From contig NZ_JBBYXI010000002.1 of NCBI RefSeq assembly GCF_039655745.1, positions 753,446 to 817,445 on the forward strand: a stretch of DNA of 64,000 nt, read 5' to 3'. Source of the stretch: Hohaiivirga grylli. Its GTDB lineage: Bacteria > Pseudomonadota > Alphaproteobacteria > Rhizobiales > Beijerinckiaceae. The position numbers were made by a program, and so were the translations under genes. The notes under the pieces are model-generated. The model saw only the letters and a program-made list of their open reading frames with translations. It was not told where the DNA came from and made no database searches. Positions 33,590 through 43,357 of this stretch are shown piece after piece (within the stretch, counting starts at the first letter, position 1; every line of letters begins with the position of its first letter).

Positions 33590-34854
33590 GCTTTAACCTT
33601 CACCTGACGACGACCAACCGGCAGGAGGCCCTGTGGACGCCAGATCATCATAATAACGAGAATTGCCCCGAAATAGAGCATCCGATATTCAGCAAAACCT
33701 GTGCCAGTCGTTACAAGAACGGCAATCAGAATACCACCGACGATAACCCCAAGCAGTGAGCCCATACCACCGACAACCACGGCAACAAGAATGAGAACAG
33801 ATTCAAGAAATGTAAAAGCCTCAGGGCTGACAGAGCCCTGCTTGGCAGCAAACAGCGCACCAGCAACACCGGCGAAACCAGCACCTAATGTAAAGGCTAT
33901 CAGCTTAAGAGCGGTTGGATTAAGCCCTAAAGAGCGGCAGGCGATCTCGTCTTCTCTCATTGCTTCAAGCGCGCGCCCAATAGGCATACGTGACACCCTT
34001 ATGGCGACGAGAACAGCGCAGACGGCAAAGAATATGCCTAGGATATAGAGGTAATATTGCATGTGAATGGTCTGGAACTTCCAGCCCATAATCTGATGGA
34101 ACGTCTGAACACCTTCCTGAGACGGACGCAATGCCATCTCATAACCAAACACAGATGGCTTAGAGACGCCATTCAGACCGCCCGGCCCTCCAAGGAAGTC
34201 AATATTCCGGGCAACAAGGCGGATAATCTCGCCGAAACCAAGCGTCACAATTGCCAGATAGTCACCCCGCAGACGCAGAACCGGGAACCCGAGAACCAGA
34301 CCAGTAATCGCAGCGAGTACAACCGCAATCGGCAAGCTCTGCCAGAAACCGAGGCCATAATGAATATTCAGAACAGCATAGGTGTAACCGCCAATGGCAT
34401 AGAAACCGGCATAACCAAGGTTCAGCAGCCCGGCAAAACCAACGACAATATTCAGCCCCAACGCCAGAATGACATAAATCATTGCGAGCTGGCCTATTGA
34501 GATTTGCGCACGATCACCGAATGCCAGAACAGCAAAAGCCCCAAGAAGAAGCAGACATAAAGCCAACTGCTGATGGCGCGGTGTCAGCTCGGGCGTCGTA
34601 AACCTGGGCAATCCAGACAGGCCCTTCGACAGGAACGGGCGAATAAGCTGGAAACAGAAAACCGCAGCAGCGCCGTAAAGCAGGAAGCTCCACTCATAAG
34701 ACAGAGACAAAGCGGTTTCTGGCGGACGTGGCGGCTCAATATGCAATGCGAAGATCGGCATTAACATGAGAACTGTTAGAATGGCAGCAATCAGGGCATG
34801 CTTGATGCTGTCAGCAAAGATATTGCCTTGCCCCGCGTTCTGATAATGAGACAT
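33586..34854 (-). CDS. livM: Branched-chain amino acid ABC transporter, permease LivM
   Basis: A 422-residue inner-membrane permease. The core, from about residue 110, shows the HAAT permease motifs GLNIVVGFAGLLNLGYAGFYAIGGY, GDYLAIVTLGFGEI, LGLNPTALKLIAFTLGAGFAGVAGALFA and the ATPase contact region. The first 110 residues are an N-terminal extension with two or more further membrane segments, as in the longer E. coli-type LivM. The ATG shares one base with the livH stop. Confidence 0.95.
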   Translation of the reverse strand: MSHYQNAGQGNIFADSIKHALIAAILTVLMLMPIFALHIEPPRPPETALSLSYEWSFLLYGAAAVFCFQLIRPFLSKGLSGLPRFTTPELTPRHQQLALCLLLLGAFAVLAFGDRAQISIGQLAMIYVILALGLNIVVGFAGLLNLGYAGFYAIGGYTYAVLNIHYGLGFWQSLPIAVVLAAITGLVLGFPVLRLRGDYLAIVTLGFGEIIRLVARNIDFLGGPGGLNGVSKPSVFGYEMALRPSQEGVQTFHQIMGWKFQTIHMQYYLYILGIFFAVCAVLVAIRVSRMPIGRALEAMREDEIACRSLGLNPTALKLIAFTLGAGFAGVAGALFAAKQGSVSPEAFTFLESVLILVAVVVGGMGSLLGVIVGGILIAVLVTTGTGFAEYRMLYFGAILVIMMIWRPQGLLPVGRRQVKVKA

Positions 34855-35780
34855 CAGACTTTCTCCATGCTGGATTTGCCGAGAAGGCCTGTTGGCAGGA
34901 AGAGCAGAACGAGGATCAAAAGGCCGAAGGATATCACATCCTTATATTCGGAGCTCCAGTACCCCTGGGCAAATGTCTCAACAAGGCCGAGAACAAAACC
35001 ACCCAGCATCGCACCAGGAATTGAACCGATACCGCCAAGAACGGCAGCCGTAAACGCTTTCATACCAATGATGAACCCGATGAACGGATTAATCTTGCCC
35101 GTGGATTGCCCAACCAGAACACCACCAACGGCAGCCAGCACCGCACCGAGCATGAAGGTAAAAGAAATAACCCTGTTGGTATCAATGCCAAGCAGATTAG
35201 CCATCGACATATCCTGAGAACATGCCCGACATGCCTGCCCCAACCTGGAATGCTTGATGAACATCGTCAAAGCAACCATCAGGATAACAGTGACAGCAAT
35301 GATCAGCATGCGTGAATATGAGAACGTGACGTCAAACTGCCCACCAAGGCTGAATGACCACGTACCACTCAGGATATCAGGCACCGCCAGATCATAGGCA
35401 CCCTGCCCCAACGCAACGTAATTCTGTAAGAATACAGAAACGCCAAGGGCAGAGATCAGAGGCACCAGACGCGGTGCACCACGAAGTGGCTTATAGGCAA
35501 CCTGCTCAACCGCATAACCATACAAACCGGTTACAGCAGCTGAAATCAGAAGCGCTGAGCCGAGAATGACGGGAACAGGTAAACCACTGGCTGCACCAAA
35601 AGCAGTAAGAACAACAAGCCCGACATAGGCACCGATCATATAGATCTCACCGTGAGCAAAGTTGATCATTCCGACAATGCCGTAGACCATCGTGTAACCA
35701 ATGGCGATCAGAGCATAAATCGCTCCAATACTCAGACCATTAATCAGCTGCTGAAAAAATTGAGAAAGAAAATCTGTCAT
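34854..35780 (-). CDS. livH: Branched-chain amino acid ABC transporter, permease LivH
   Basis: A 308-residue permease that pairs with LivM. It opens with the typical QQLINGLSIGAIYALIAIGYTMVYGIVGMINFAHGEIYMIGAY and contains GQACRACSQDMSMANLLGID and PFIGFIIGMKAFTAAVLGGIGS. livK lies 179 nt upstream with a hairpin between, a common arrangement that lets the binding protein be made in excess. Confidence 0.96.
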   Translation of the reverse strand: MTDFLSQFFQQLINGLSIGAIYALIAIGYTMVYGIVGMINFAHGEIYMIGAYVGLVVLTAFGAASGLPVPVILGSALLISAAVTGLYGYAVEQVAYKPLRGAPRLVPLISALGVSVFLQNYVALGQGAYDLAVPDILSGTWSFSLGGQFDVTFSYSRMLIIAVTVILMVALTMFIKHSRLGQACRACSQDMSMANLLGIDTNRVISFTFMLGAVLAAVGGVLVGQSTGKINPFIGFIIGMKAFTAAVLGGIGSIPGAMLGGFVLGLVETFAQGYWSSEYKDVISFGLLILVLLFLPTGLLGKSSMEKV

Positions 35781-35904
35781 CGTACCCCATCTGACACATC
35801 ACGGTCGTAACAGGCAAGACTATTAGGCTCAAACTATGGGGAGAAGCATCATTAAAATACAGGCCAATATGGCCTAATGCCCCATCCAAATAACTCAATA
35901 AAAT

Positions 35905-35942
35905 TCAAGAAAAGCGTTGGCAGCAATATACCGCCAACGCTT
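35905..35942 (-). terminator. Partial terminator between livK and livH
   Basis: A perfect 10-bp stem pairs 35912-35921 with 35933-35942. On the minus strand it is followed by TTCTTG and further T-rich sequence. It lies 17 nt past livK, so it may reduce readthrough into livHMGF or protect the livK mRNA. Confidence 0.75.
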
Positions 35943-35959
35943 CTTGTATTAGTCAGGAC

Positions 35960-37087
35960 TTAAGGAGCAGGAACGCGTGAACCGTCCTTCTTTGTTTCAT
36001 AGATAACGAACTTAAAGTTGGTCAGATCGCCCTTCTTATCGAATCCAATCTTACCAATTGGCGTATTGAAGGTGTTGCCATGAATGTATTCAGCAACTTC
36101 AACAGAATCCTCTGACTTTGCGCCTTTGATTGCATCAGCAATAACGACAACCGCACTGTAAGCTGGCAGCTGGAAGGTACCGGAAGCATCACGGTTCTTT
36201 GTCTTGAACTGCTCAACAATCTTGGCATTTTCAGGATCAGCCGAGAAGTCGGCAGGCAATGTCATCAGTGTGCCTTCAACAGCCGCACCCGCAATAGACG
36301 CAAGAGCACTATTGGCAATACCTTCTGGCCCCATAAACGTTACATTGAGCCCCTGCTCACGAGCCTGACGCTCAAGCAGGCCAAGTTCCGGGTGATAACC
36401 ACCAAAATAAACGAAATCGACGCCACTTGATTTCAGCTTGGTAATCAAAGCTGAATAATCACTTTCGCCAGCATTCAGGCCTTCGAACAGAACAACCGGA
36501 ACCTTTGCCTCATCCAGTTTGGCTTTCACAACGGAAGCAAGTCCCTGACCATAAGACTGTTTGTCATGGACAATCGCGATATTCTTCCACTTGCCTTTAG
36601 AGACAATGTACTCAGCCGCAATTGGGGCCTGCTGGTCATCACGACCAATACTGCGGAAAATGCTGTGACGCAGCTTAGCCTCTGTCAGCACCGGAGCAGT
36701 GGATGATGGGGTAATCATAACAATTCCCTCACCATCATAGATGTCAGCGGCAGGAATTGTTGAACCCGAGCAAACATGGCCAACAACAAACTTGATGCCA
36801 TCACTGACAATTTTATTAGCAACTGTCACAGCCTGCTTTGGCTCGCAGGCATCATCATAGAGCACAGCCTCAAGTTTCTTGCCATTAACACCACCAGCGG
36901 CATTAATTGCTTCAATAGCAGTAATATAGCCTTCCTGAACCATATCACCATATTGCTTAACAGAGCCTGTCATCGGACCAGCAAAGGCAATCTTGATGGT
37001 TTCTTCGGCCATGGCAGAACCCGACATGCCGAGAACAAATGCGGCAGACATTGCCAGAGCAAACTTCTTTGCTTTCAAAATCTTCAT
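35960..37087 (-). CDS. livK: Branched-chain amino acid periplasmic binding protein LivK
   Basis: A 375-residue binding protein for leucine, isoleucine and valine. The signal peptide ends near SAMAEE (about residue 27). The mature part begins TIKIAFAGPMTGSVKQYGD and has VNGKKLEAVLYDDACEPKQA, VVGHVCSGSTIPAADIY and MITPSSTAPVLTE, with the two cysteines of the Leu/Ile/Val class. GGGGAAAC precedes the ATG. A strong sigma70-like promoter lies 75-103 nt upstream. Confidence 0.95.
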   Translation of the reverse strand: MKILKAKKFALAMSAAFVLGMSGSAMAEETIKIAFAGPMTGSVKQYGDMVQEGYITAIEAINAAGGVNGKKLEAVLYDDACEPKQAVTVANKIVSDGIKFVVGHVCSGSTIPAADIYDGEGIVMITPSSTAPVLTEAKLRHSIFRSIGRDDQQAPIAAEYIVSKGKWKNIAIVHDKQSYGQGLASVVKAKLDEAKVPVVLFEGLNAGESDYSALITKLKSSGVDFVYFGGYHPELGLLERQAREQGLNVTFMGPEGIANSALASIAGAAVEGTLMTLPADFSADPENAKIVEQFKTKNRDASGTFQLPAYSAVVVIADAIKGAKSEDSVEVAEYIHGNTFNTPIGKIGFDKKGDLTNFKFVIYETKKDGSRVPAP

Positions 37088-37161
37088 AGTGTTTCCCCGT
37101 TAAAACGCAAAAGCGTAGAGAATTCAGACAGCCCGAGACATTAAGGCTAAATTCGTTTGGA

Positions 37162-37190
37162 ATTACAGCCTGCTAGACCTCAAGTGTCAA
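37162..37190 (-). promoter_or_regulatory. livK promoter
   Basis: On the minus strand TTGACA (37190-37185) and TGTAAT (37167-37162) are exactly 17 nt apart, the best housekeeping-type promoter in the left half of the window. The expected start would give a leader of about 65-70 nt before the livK ATG. Confidence 0.75.
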
Positions 37191-37267
37191 GCCATCAGAC
37201 ATTAATCTAAAGGTGGGTGTGAACTATTTTCATCTGCTGCATAAATCTGAGAGTTTAAAAAGAAGAG

Positions 37268-37978
37268 TTATTGTTTTTTTATGCGGTGGTGAACTGCAGC
37301 CTGCACTTCAGAGGCAAACTGCCGACGCCACATAACAAAGATGACAGCAACAGTTGCAAGCATCAGGGCATATGCGCTGATAAACCAGCTTAAGTAAGCC
37401 AGAGCAAAGAAAAAGGCGCGTTGTCCGCGGTTGAAATGTCGCCCACCGACCGTATTCATACGGGCAGCCCTCTCGGCTGCTTCATAGGCCGCCTCCTTAT
37501 CTTCATCCGTTGATTGTCCAAAACGGATAACAGGAACAGCTCCAACCAAAATCGCGGCATAATTAAAAATGCGATATGCCCATGAAAATTTGAAAAAGGT
37601 GTAGATGAAAATAACTGTCAGGCCAAAAACCCGAACCTCCCAGCCCAGACGGTTCATTTCCTCACCAAAGGGAAAACTGCTCATGACACCCAGGACTTCA
37701 TCAGTTGAGCGAAACAATGTCAGTGACGCACCGATTGCCAGCAATGAAGTTGAAGCAAAAAATGCAGCACCGTTCTGAAGAGTGGCCATGATCGTCGTGT
37801 CAACAACACGATTATCCCGAACAACCAGCTGCTGCATCCATGTCTGCCGATAGCCATCCATAGTCTGGTTGAGGCTTTTCCGGGCGGTATTACGCTCGAG
37901 AATGATGTTATATCCGAACCAGGAAGCAAAGAAGATGATCAGAGCAAGAACATCAACATGCGTAAGACCAAGAATCAT
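37268..37978 (-). CDS. DUF599 family membrane protein
   Basis: A 236-residue integral membrane protein with four hydrophobic segments (about 8-24, 68-88, 113-135 and 190-220). It matches DUF599 as I remember it: NQTMDGYRQTWMQQLVVRDNRVVDTTIMATLQNGAAFFASTS and GGRHFNRGQRAFFFALAYL. Function unknown. It lies between livK and pccA without obvious coupling to either. Confidence 0.82.
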   Translation of the reverse strand: MILGLTHVDVLALIIFFASWFGYNIILERNTARKSLNQTMDGYRQTWMQQLVVRDNRVVDTTIMATLQNGAAFFASTSLLAIGASLTLFRSTDEVLGVMSSFPFGEEMNRLGWEVRVFGLTVIFIYTFFKFSWAYRIFNYAAILVGAVPVIRFGQSTDEDKEAAYEAAERAARMNTVGGRHFNRGQRAFFFALAYLSWFISAYALMLATVAVIFVMWRRQFASEVQAAVHHRIKKQ

Positions 37979-38041
37979 CGCTCACCCTCTGAATTTTTCT
38001 AATTACTAACAAATCATCAGAGAATTAGCATCTATTTGCAG

Positions 38042-38071
38042 AAATAAAAAAGCCGGAGAAAATCTCTGGCT
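38042..38071 (-). terminator. pccA terminator
   Basis: A 9-bp stem with one mismatch pairs 38051-38059 with 38063-38071 around a 3-nt loop. On the minus strand it is followed by TTTTTATTTC. It begins 22 nt past the pccA stop. Confidence 0.8.
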
Positions 38072-38092
38072 TCTCTGGAAAATCATTATTGA

Positions 38093-40099
38093 TCAGGCTG
38101 TAAACTCGAGGATTTCAGCATCCACAGCCAAGCTATCTCCCTCACGGGCAAATATTTTGGCTATAGTTCCATCTCTTTCAGAACGGAGGATATTTTCCAT
38201 TTTCATTGCTTCAACAATGCACAATGGATCACCCTGTTTGACCTCAACACCTTCTGTGACAAACACACTCTTGACGAGGCCAGGCATCGGGCAAACAACC
38301 TGCTTGCTACTGGTATTATCCTGTCGTTCAGGCATAAAGCGCATCAGCTTCGCGGCAGAGGCGCGATAAATGACAATATCAGCACTACAACCACCATGCA
38401 TCACGCGAGAGCCATTCAGAACGGGGCGTATCTGAGCAAACACAACATCGCGGTCAATATGCCCTGCCCAGACAGGATTACCCGGTTGCCATGCTGAAAT
38501 GACACGGACAGGTTCTCCGTCAATAGAGATCAGCAGAGTTTGCTGGCGCTCCTCAACTTTTACAGAATAGCTCTGCTTTCCGAGAATAGCGACGCGATTC
38601 TGCTCAACTTTCAGAGCCCCAGCCGGGCGAATGCTCTTTGAGACCTCACGCTTACGTTGATTGTGAACATGCTCGGCAGCAACGGCAATAGCAATGAACT
38701 GGCGAGCCATATCCCCTTCAGGAAGTGCCGGCTTATATCCCTCCGGGAATTCTTCTGCCAGCAGATTGGTCGAGAGTTCCCCAGATAGCCAACGAGGATG
38801 GTTCATCAATGCTGCAAGGAAGGCAATATTTGGCCGAACCCCTTCAATAGCAAGTGAATCAAGAGCTTGTCGCTGTGCCTGAATCGCTTCAAGCCGAGTT
38901 GGCGCATGGGTGATCAGTTTGGCAATCATCGGATCATAATAGACCGAGATTTCACCACCCTCTTCCACACCACTATCTGTTCTGACTGTGACACCATCAG
39001 CATTCACATCGCTTTCTGGTTCACGGTAGATAGTCAAGCGCCCGGTTGAAGGCAGGAAGTTGCGTGTTGGATCTTCCGCATAAATCCGGCTCTCAATAGC
39101 CCAGCCTTTAAAGTGAATGTCACTTTGCGCATAACTGAGCTTCTCGCCGTAAGCGATACGGATCATCTGTTCGACAAGATCAACACCGGTAATCATTTCT
39201 GTAACCGGATGCTCAACCTGCAAACGTGTATTCATTTCCAGAAAATAGAATGACTTATCCTGCCCGGCAACAAACTCAACCGTACCGGCAGAATCGTAAT
39301 CAACGGCTTTTGCCAGAGCAATGGCCTGATCAGCCATCTTCTGACGCGTTTCCTCATCAAGCAGAACACTCGGGGCCTCTTCGATGACCTTCTGGTTACG
39401 GCGCTGAATAGAGCACTCTCTTTCACCCAGATGGATAATATTGCCGTGCTTATCACCGAGAATTTGTATTTCGATATGACGTGGGTTCGTAATGTATTTT
39501 TCAACGAAGATACGGTCATCAGCAAATGAATTAGCAGCCTCAGAACGGGCAAGCTTAAAGTTCTCTGCCATTTCCTCAGGGCCGTTTACAATACGTATCC
39601 CCTTACCGCCACCGCCAGCAGAAGCTTTGATCATGACTGGATAGCCAATTTCCTCAGCAATGGTAATTGCGTGTTGCGGGCTCTCTATGACACCCATAAA
39701 ACCAGGAACTGTCGAGACACCTGCTGCTGCTGCCAAGCGTTTTGACTCGATCTTGTCGCCCAGCGCAGAAATTGCTCTCGCACTTGGGCCAATAAATGTA
39801 ATACCTGCCTGTTTTAAAAGTTCAGGAAATTCGGCTCGCTCAGACAAAAACCCATAACCCGGGTGAACAGCCTCGGCTCCAGTCTCCTTACAGGCCTCAA
39901 TAATTCTATCCATATTCAGATATGATAAGGCAGATGGAGCTGGCCCAATCATGACAAACTCATCGGCCATTTCAACGTGCATAGCATCACGATCAGCCTC
40001 AGAGCATACCGCTACAGTTTTGATCCCCATTTTGCGTGCCGTCTTAATAATTCGGCATGCTATTTCACCACGGTTCGCGATTAATATTTTTTTGAACAT
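38093..40099 (-). CDS. pccA: Propionyl-CoA carboxylase, biotin-containing alpha subunit
   Basis: A 668-residue subunit joining an AccC-like biotin carboxylase (about 1-450; MFKKILIANRGEIACRI, KASAGGGGKGIRIV, FLEMNTRLQVEHPVTEM) to a linking BT domain (about 455-595) and a C-terminal biotinyl domain with Lys633 in EAMKMENI. It carboxylates biotin, and PccB then makes methylmalonyl-CoA from propionyl-CoA. The BT region and the paired pccB favour propionyl-CoA over methylcrotonyl-CoA, though substrate is inferred. The order pccB, small gene, pccA is all on one strand. Confidence 0.93.
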   Translation of the reverse strand: MFKKILIANRGEIACRIIKTARKMGIKTVAVCSEADRDAMHVEMADEFVMIGPAPSALSYLNMDRIIEACKETGAEAVHPGYGFLSERAEFPELLKQAGITFIGPSARAISALGDKIESKRLAAAAGVSTVPGFMGVIESPQHAITIAEEIGYPVMIKASAGGGGKGIRIVNGPEEMAENFKLARSEAANSFADDRIFVEKYITNPRHIEIQILGDKHGNIIHLGERECSIQRRNQKVIEEAPSVLLDEETRQKMADQAIALAKAVDYDSAGTVEFVAGQDKSFYFLEMNTRLQVEHPVTEMITGVDLVEQMIRIAYGEKLSYAQSDIHFKGWAIESRIYAEDPTRNFLPSTGRLTIYREPESDVNADGVTVRTDSGVEEGGEISVYYDPMIAKLITHAPTRLEAIQAQRQALDSLAIEGVRPNIAFLAALMNHPRWLSGELSTNLLAEEFPEGYKPALPEGDMARQFIAIAVAAEHVHNQRKREVSKSIRPAGALKVEQNRVAILGKQSYSVKVEERQQTLLISIDGEPVRVISAWQPGNPVWAGHIDRDVVFAQIRPVLNGSRVMHGGCSADIVIYRASAAKLMRFMPERQDNTSSKQVVCPMPGLVKSVFVTEGVEVKQGDPLCIVEAMKMENILRSERDGTIAKIFAREGDSLAVDAEILEFTA

Positions 40100-40255
40100 A
40101 GGCCATTCCGTCTGTTGTTGTGCAGGCAGAAAGCAGCACTGCCTCCCAAGCAGTACTGCGTCCCAGTAACATCAATCTTGTAGCAAGATCGAAGCGCTGC
40201 GAACAGATCATTCCGGCCATTTTAGCCGAAAGAACAGCAAGCCATAAGTATATGA

Positions 40256-40678
40256 TTATGCAGCTGTACGGACGTCCAATGCGTGCAAATCAGAGGTAAA
40301 TCCCTTAGCAAACCGACGCAAGTATTCATCGACACAATGCGTTTCGGAAACAATAGCTGCTGCAATTCGAAAAGCACGCTCTGTCGGGACACCAATATCA
40401 AGGGAAGAGATCAGCCAACTGACGTAATCATGGGAGAGCATACCACCCGTGGAAACGGTCTGGCGTAAAGTAAATGAAAGCAATGCCTTAACCAGAAAAT
40501 CGCCCCAGGCCTCAGGAACATGAACCAAACGATCGAGCGCAATCAGCGCATCGGCCTCTGAACGATTTGAAATTCCTTCACGACAGATTTCCTCACGTAG
40601 CAAAGCTACGTCTGCATCATCGATATTCCCCTTATCGATCATACGGTCAATGAAAATGCGTAAAGAACTGCCAATCAT
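40256..40678 (-). CDS. Conserved hypothetical protein between pccB and pccA
   Basis: A 140-residue, mostly helical, cytoplasmic-looking protein without signal peptide or membrane segment. It is rich in Asp, Glu and Arg. I recognise no domain. I recall similar small genes at this place between pccB and pccA in Hyphomicrobiales, which suggests a link with the carboxylase, but I cannot confirm this. It lies 156 nt before pccA and about 190 nt after pccB. Confidence 0.65.
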   Translation of the reverse strand: MIGSSLRIFIDRMIDKGNIDDADVALLREEICREGISNRSEADALIALDRLVHVPEAWGDFLVKALLSFTLRQTVSTGGMLSHDYVSWLISSLDIGVPTERAFRIAAAIVSETHCVDEYLRRFAKGFTSDLHALDVRTAA

Positions 40679-40817
40679 TTAAACTCTCCGGTCCCCTTCT
40701 CGTACCTGACACCATCTCACCACCGACAGAAAACTAAAAGGTTAACGCCAGAGAGCTTCATTGCAGTGCGGTTAACCGACCCTCACTTTCTTTGGTTTCC
40801 AAATTATTATCAGCATG

Positions 40818-40847
40818 AAAAAAGCGGCACCCTGAAGGTGCCGCTTT
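40818..40847 (-). terminator. pccB terminator
   Basis: An 11-bp stem pairs 40821-40831 with 40837-40847. On the minus strand it ends in T6. It lies about 22 nt past pccB, so pccA probably needs readthrough or its own promoter. Confidence 0.88.
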
Positions 40848-40869
40848 CCTTGAAGTAAAATAACTACCC

Positions 40870-42402
40870 TTACAAAGGCAGGTTATCATGCTTGCGCCAA
40901 GGCTTTTCAATCTGTTTGGAGCGCAACATCGCCAAGGCGCGTGAAATACGACAACGCGTTGAATGAGGCTTGATCACATCATCAATATAACCCCGCTCAG
41001 CCGCAACGAATGGCGACATAAAGCGTTCTTCATATTCGGCTGTGCGTTCGCTGATCTTTTGAGGATCATCAAGGTCAGAGCGGAAGATAATCTCAACGGC
41101 ACCTTTTGCACCCATTACCGCAATCTGCGCAGATGGCCAAGCATAGTTGATATCACCGCCAATATGCTTTGATGCCATAACATCATAAGCACCACCAAAA
41201 GCCTTACGCGTAATGATTGTCACCAGCGGAACCGTTGCCTCGGAGTACGCAAACAACAGCTTAGCGCCATGCTTGATCAAACCACCGTATTCCTGTGCCG
41301 TTCCGGGAAGAAAGCCGGGAACATCAACAAATGTGATAATCGGAATATTAAAACCATCACAAAAACGCACGAACCGGGCAGCTTTTCGTGACGCATCGGC
41401 ATCCAGAACACCAGCCAGCACCATTGGCTGATTAGCCACAATACCAACAGTCCGTCCTTCAATACGTGCGAAACCCGTTACAATGTTTTTGGCAAAGCTT
41501 TCCTGAATTTCAAAGAAATCCCCCTCATCAACAACCTTAAGGATCAGCTCCTTAATATCGTAAGGCATATTGGGATTCTCAGGAATGAGCGTATCCAGCG
41601 ACATATCCATACGGTTTGGATCATCATAGCTCGGCCATTCTGGTGTGCCGTCAATATTGTTCTGTGGCAGGAAGTCCATGAAACGACGCATCTGCAACAA
41701 CATTTCAATATCGTTGTCATAGGCACCATCAGCTACAGATGACTTGGAAGTATGAACTTTTGCCCCTCCAAGCTCTTCAGCCGTGACAGTTTCATTCGTT
41801 ACTGTCTTGACCACATCAGGGCCGGTCACAAACATGTATGAGCGATCACGAACCATAAAGATGAAGTCAGTCATAGCTGGCGAATAAACGTCACCACCGG
41901 CACATGGGCCCATGATCAGGGATATCTGCGGAATAACACCGGATGCCAGAACGTTACGGCGGAAAACCTCACCATAACCACCCAGCGCTGCCACACCCTC
42001 CTGAATCCGGGCACCACCCGCATCAAACAGGCCAATGATAGGAGCTCGCATCCGCAGCGCCATGTCCTGAATTTTCATAATCTTCTGGGCATGTGTCTCA
42101 GAAAGCGAGCCACCAAAAACCGTAAAGTCTTTTGCAAAAATATAGATTGTACGCCCGTTGATTGTACCCCACCCCGTAACAACACCGTCACCCGGGATAC
42201 GGCTACCGTCCATACCGAAATCAGAAGAGCGATGTTCGACAAACATATCAAACTCTTCAAATGTACCGGGATCAAGAAGAACCTCAATACGTTCTCTTGC
42301 CGTCAACTTGCCTCGGGAATGTTGGGCATCAATACGCTTTTGTCCACCACCCATGCGCGCAGATTCACGACGCAATTCCGCTTTTTCGAGGATATTCTTC
42401 AT
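40870..42402 (-). CDS. pccB: Propionyl-CoA carboxylase, carboxyltransferase beta subunit
   Basis: A 510-residue carboxyltransferase that moves CO2 from PccA biotin to propionyl-CoA. Family motifs include KLTARERIEVLLDPGTFEEFD, GARIQEGVAALGGYGEVF, IMGPCAGGDVYSPAMTDF, FVDVPGFLPGTAQEYGGLIKHGAKLL and KAFGGAYDVM. The C-terminus ends near KHDNLPL, as in actinobacterial and alphaproteobacterial PccB. The product feeds methylmalonyl-CoA mutase and succinyl-CoA. Confidence 0.95.
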   Translation of the reverse strand: MKNILEKAELRRESARMGGGQKRIDAQHSRGKLTARERIEVLLDPGTFEEFDMFVEHRSSDFGMDGSRIPGDGVVTGWGTINGRTIYIFAKDFTVFGGSLSETHAQKIMKIQDMALRMRAPIIGLFDAGGARIQEGVAALGGYGEVFRRNVLASGVIPQISLIMGPCAGGDVYSPAMTDFIFMVRDRSYMFVTGPDVVKTVTNETVTAEELGGAKVHTSKSSVADGAYDNDIEMLLQMRRFMDFLPQNNIDGTPEWPSYDDPNRMDMSLDTLIPENPNMPYDIKELILKVVDEGDFFEIQESFAKNIVTGFARIEGRTVGIVANQPMVLAGVLDADASRKAARFVRFCDGFNIPIITFVDVPGFLPGTAQEYGGLIKHGAKLLFAYSEATVPLVTIITRKAFGGAYDVMASKHIGGDINYAWPSAQIAVMGAKGAVEIIFRSDLDDPQKISERTAEYEERFMSPFVAAERGYIDDVIKPHSTRCRISRALAMLRSKQIEKPWRKHDNLPL

Positions 42403-42566
42403 ACGCTAGTCTCCACAAAGCCTGTTTTAAAGCTTTTCGTCAAATGCCGCGGGTCCTGACAAGACCATGGGTATATGGCTAACATCAGCGATACCCAGCG
42501 TATATCTGACCATAGTGGTAAATAGCGCTATTAAAAGCTAACCTAAATTATTAAGAAATAAGCATA

Positions 42567-43349
42567 TCAAACTGATAAAGATTGAATAATTCTGGATGCA
42601 GCTAAAAAATCGCGTTCTCTAGACTTTCGACGAGTATGGGCCTCTGTATCAATGCCCCATACCTGTTCCTGGTAAAGCTCATCAATATGAGCAGCCTCCC
42701 ATGCGGCTTCACTCGACAAGTGATTTCTGGCGTGTGCAAGGCTGATCAGAACAGACCCTGTCAGGGTTGTCATCACGTGTAATGCTGCCAGTGCCAATAC
42801 AGACTCAAAGCCCCGAACCTCGTCACGAATAATATTCAGAGATACTTCTGGTTGCTCAACATGCATAACGCCTTCAGCCAGCAGGAAGCTCGCTCCTGAT
42901 TTTTGCTGATGCCACTCCAGAACAGGATTCCATGCGGCCTGCTGCATCTCAACGAGACGCGCTGGCCCGTCTGACCGATACAGAACCAGATCTGAGCCTG
43001 CATAACGTACCATATCAGCAATAACTTCTTCTGGCCGATTAGCGACACCATCAAGAGTTGAATTCACGATACGTGTAAATGGCATCGTATCAGGATTGAT
43101 TTCCTTCCCCTGAGACTGCCACTCCTGAGCAATAAGCTCTGCCAACTCCCGATTGGAAACCTGCAAGACATTACGCGCTGGCGTACGGGCTACTCTGCCA
43201 TCAAGCTTGAGAACATACTCACTCCCCTCCAGAATAGCCTCAGCACGTTCATAAAAGCGTTTTGGAAGTGGATTGCTACTGGCTGCCCGGCGAACAACCT
43301 CGTTTAAATCTCGCTCTTCAGGTTCGTCCATAAAAGGAAACTGGCTCAT
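42567..43349 (-). CDS. ATP12-family F1-ATPase assembly chaperone
   Basis: A 260-residue homologue of mitochondrial ATP12, which binds the F1 alpha subunit before assembly. Recognised segments are LPKRFYERAEA, LKLDGRVARTPARNVLQV, ELIAQEWQSQGKEINPDTMPFTRIVNS and YAGSDLVLYRSDGPARLVEMQ, near the usual catalytic-less core. It lies 8 nt after gph and is probably co-transcribed. The family occurs in alphaproteobacteria and mitochondria. Confidence 0.93.
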   Translation of the reverse strand: MSQFPFMDEPEERDLNEVVRRAASSNPLPKRFYERAEAILEGSEYVLKLDGRVARTPARNVLQVSNRELAELIAQEWQSQGKEINPDTMPFTRIVNSTLDGVANRPEEVIADMVRYAGSDLVLYRSDGPARLVEMQQAAWNPVLEWHQQKSGASFLLAEGVMHVEQPEVSLNIIRDEVRGFESVLALAALHVMTTLTGSVLISLAHARNHLSSEAAWEAAHIDELYQEQVWGIDTEAHTRRKSRERDFLAASRIIQSLSV

Positions 43350-43357
43350 ATGTGCCC

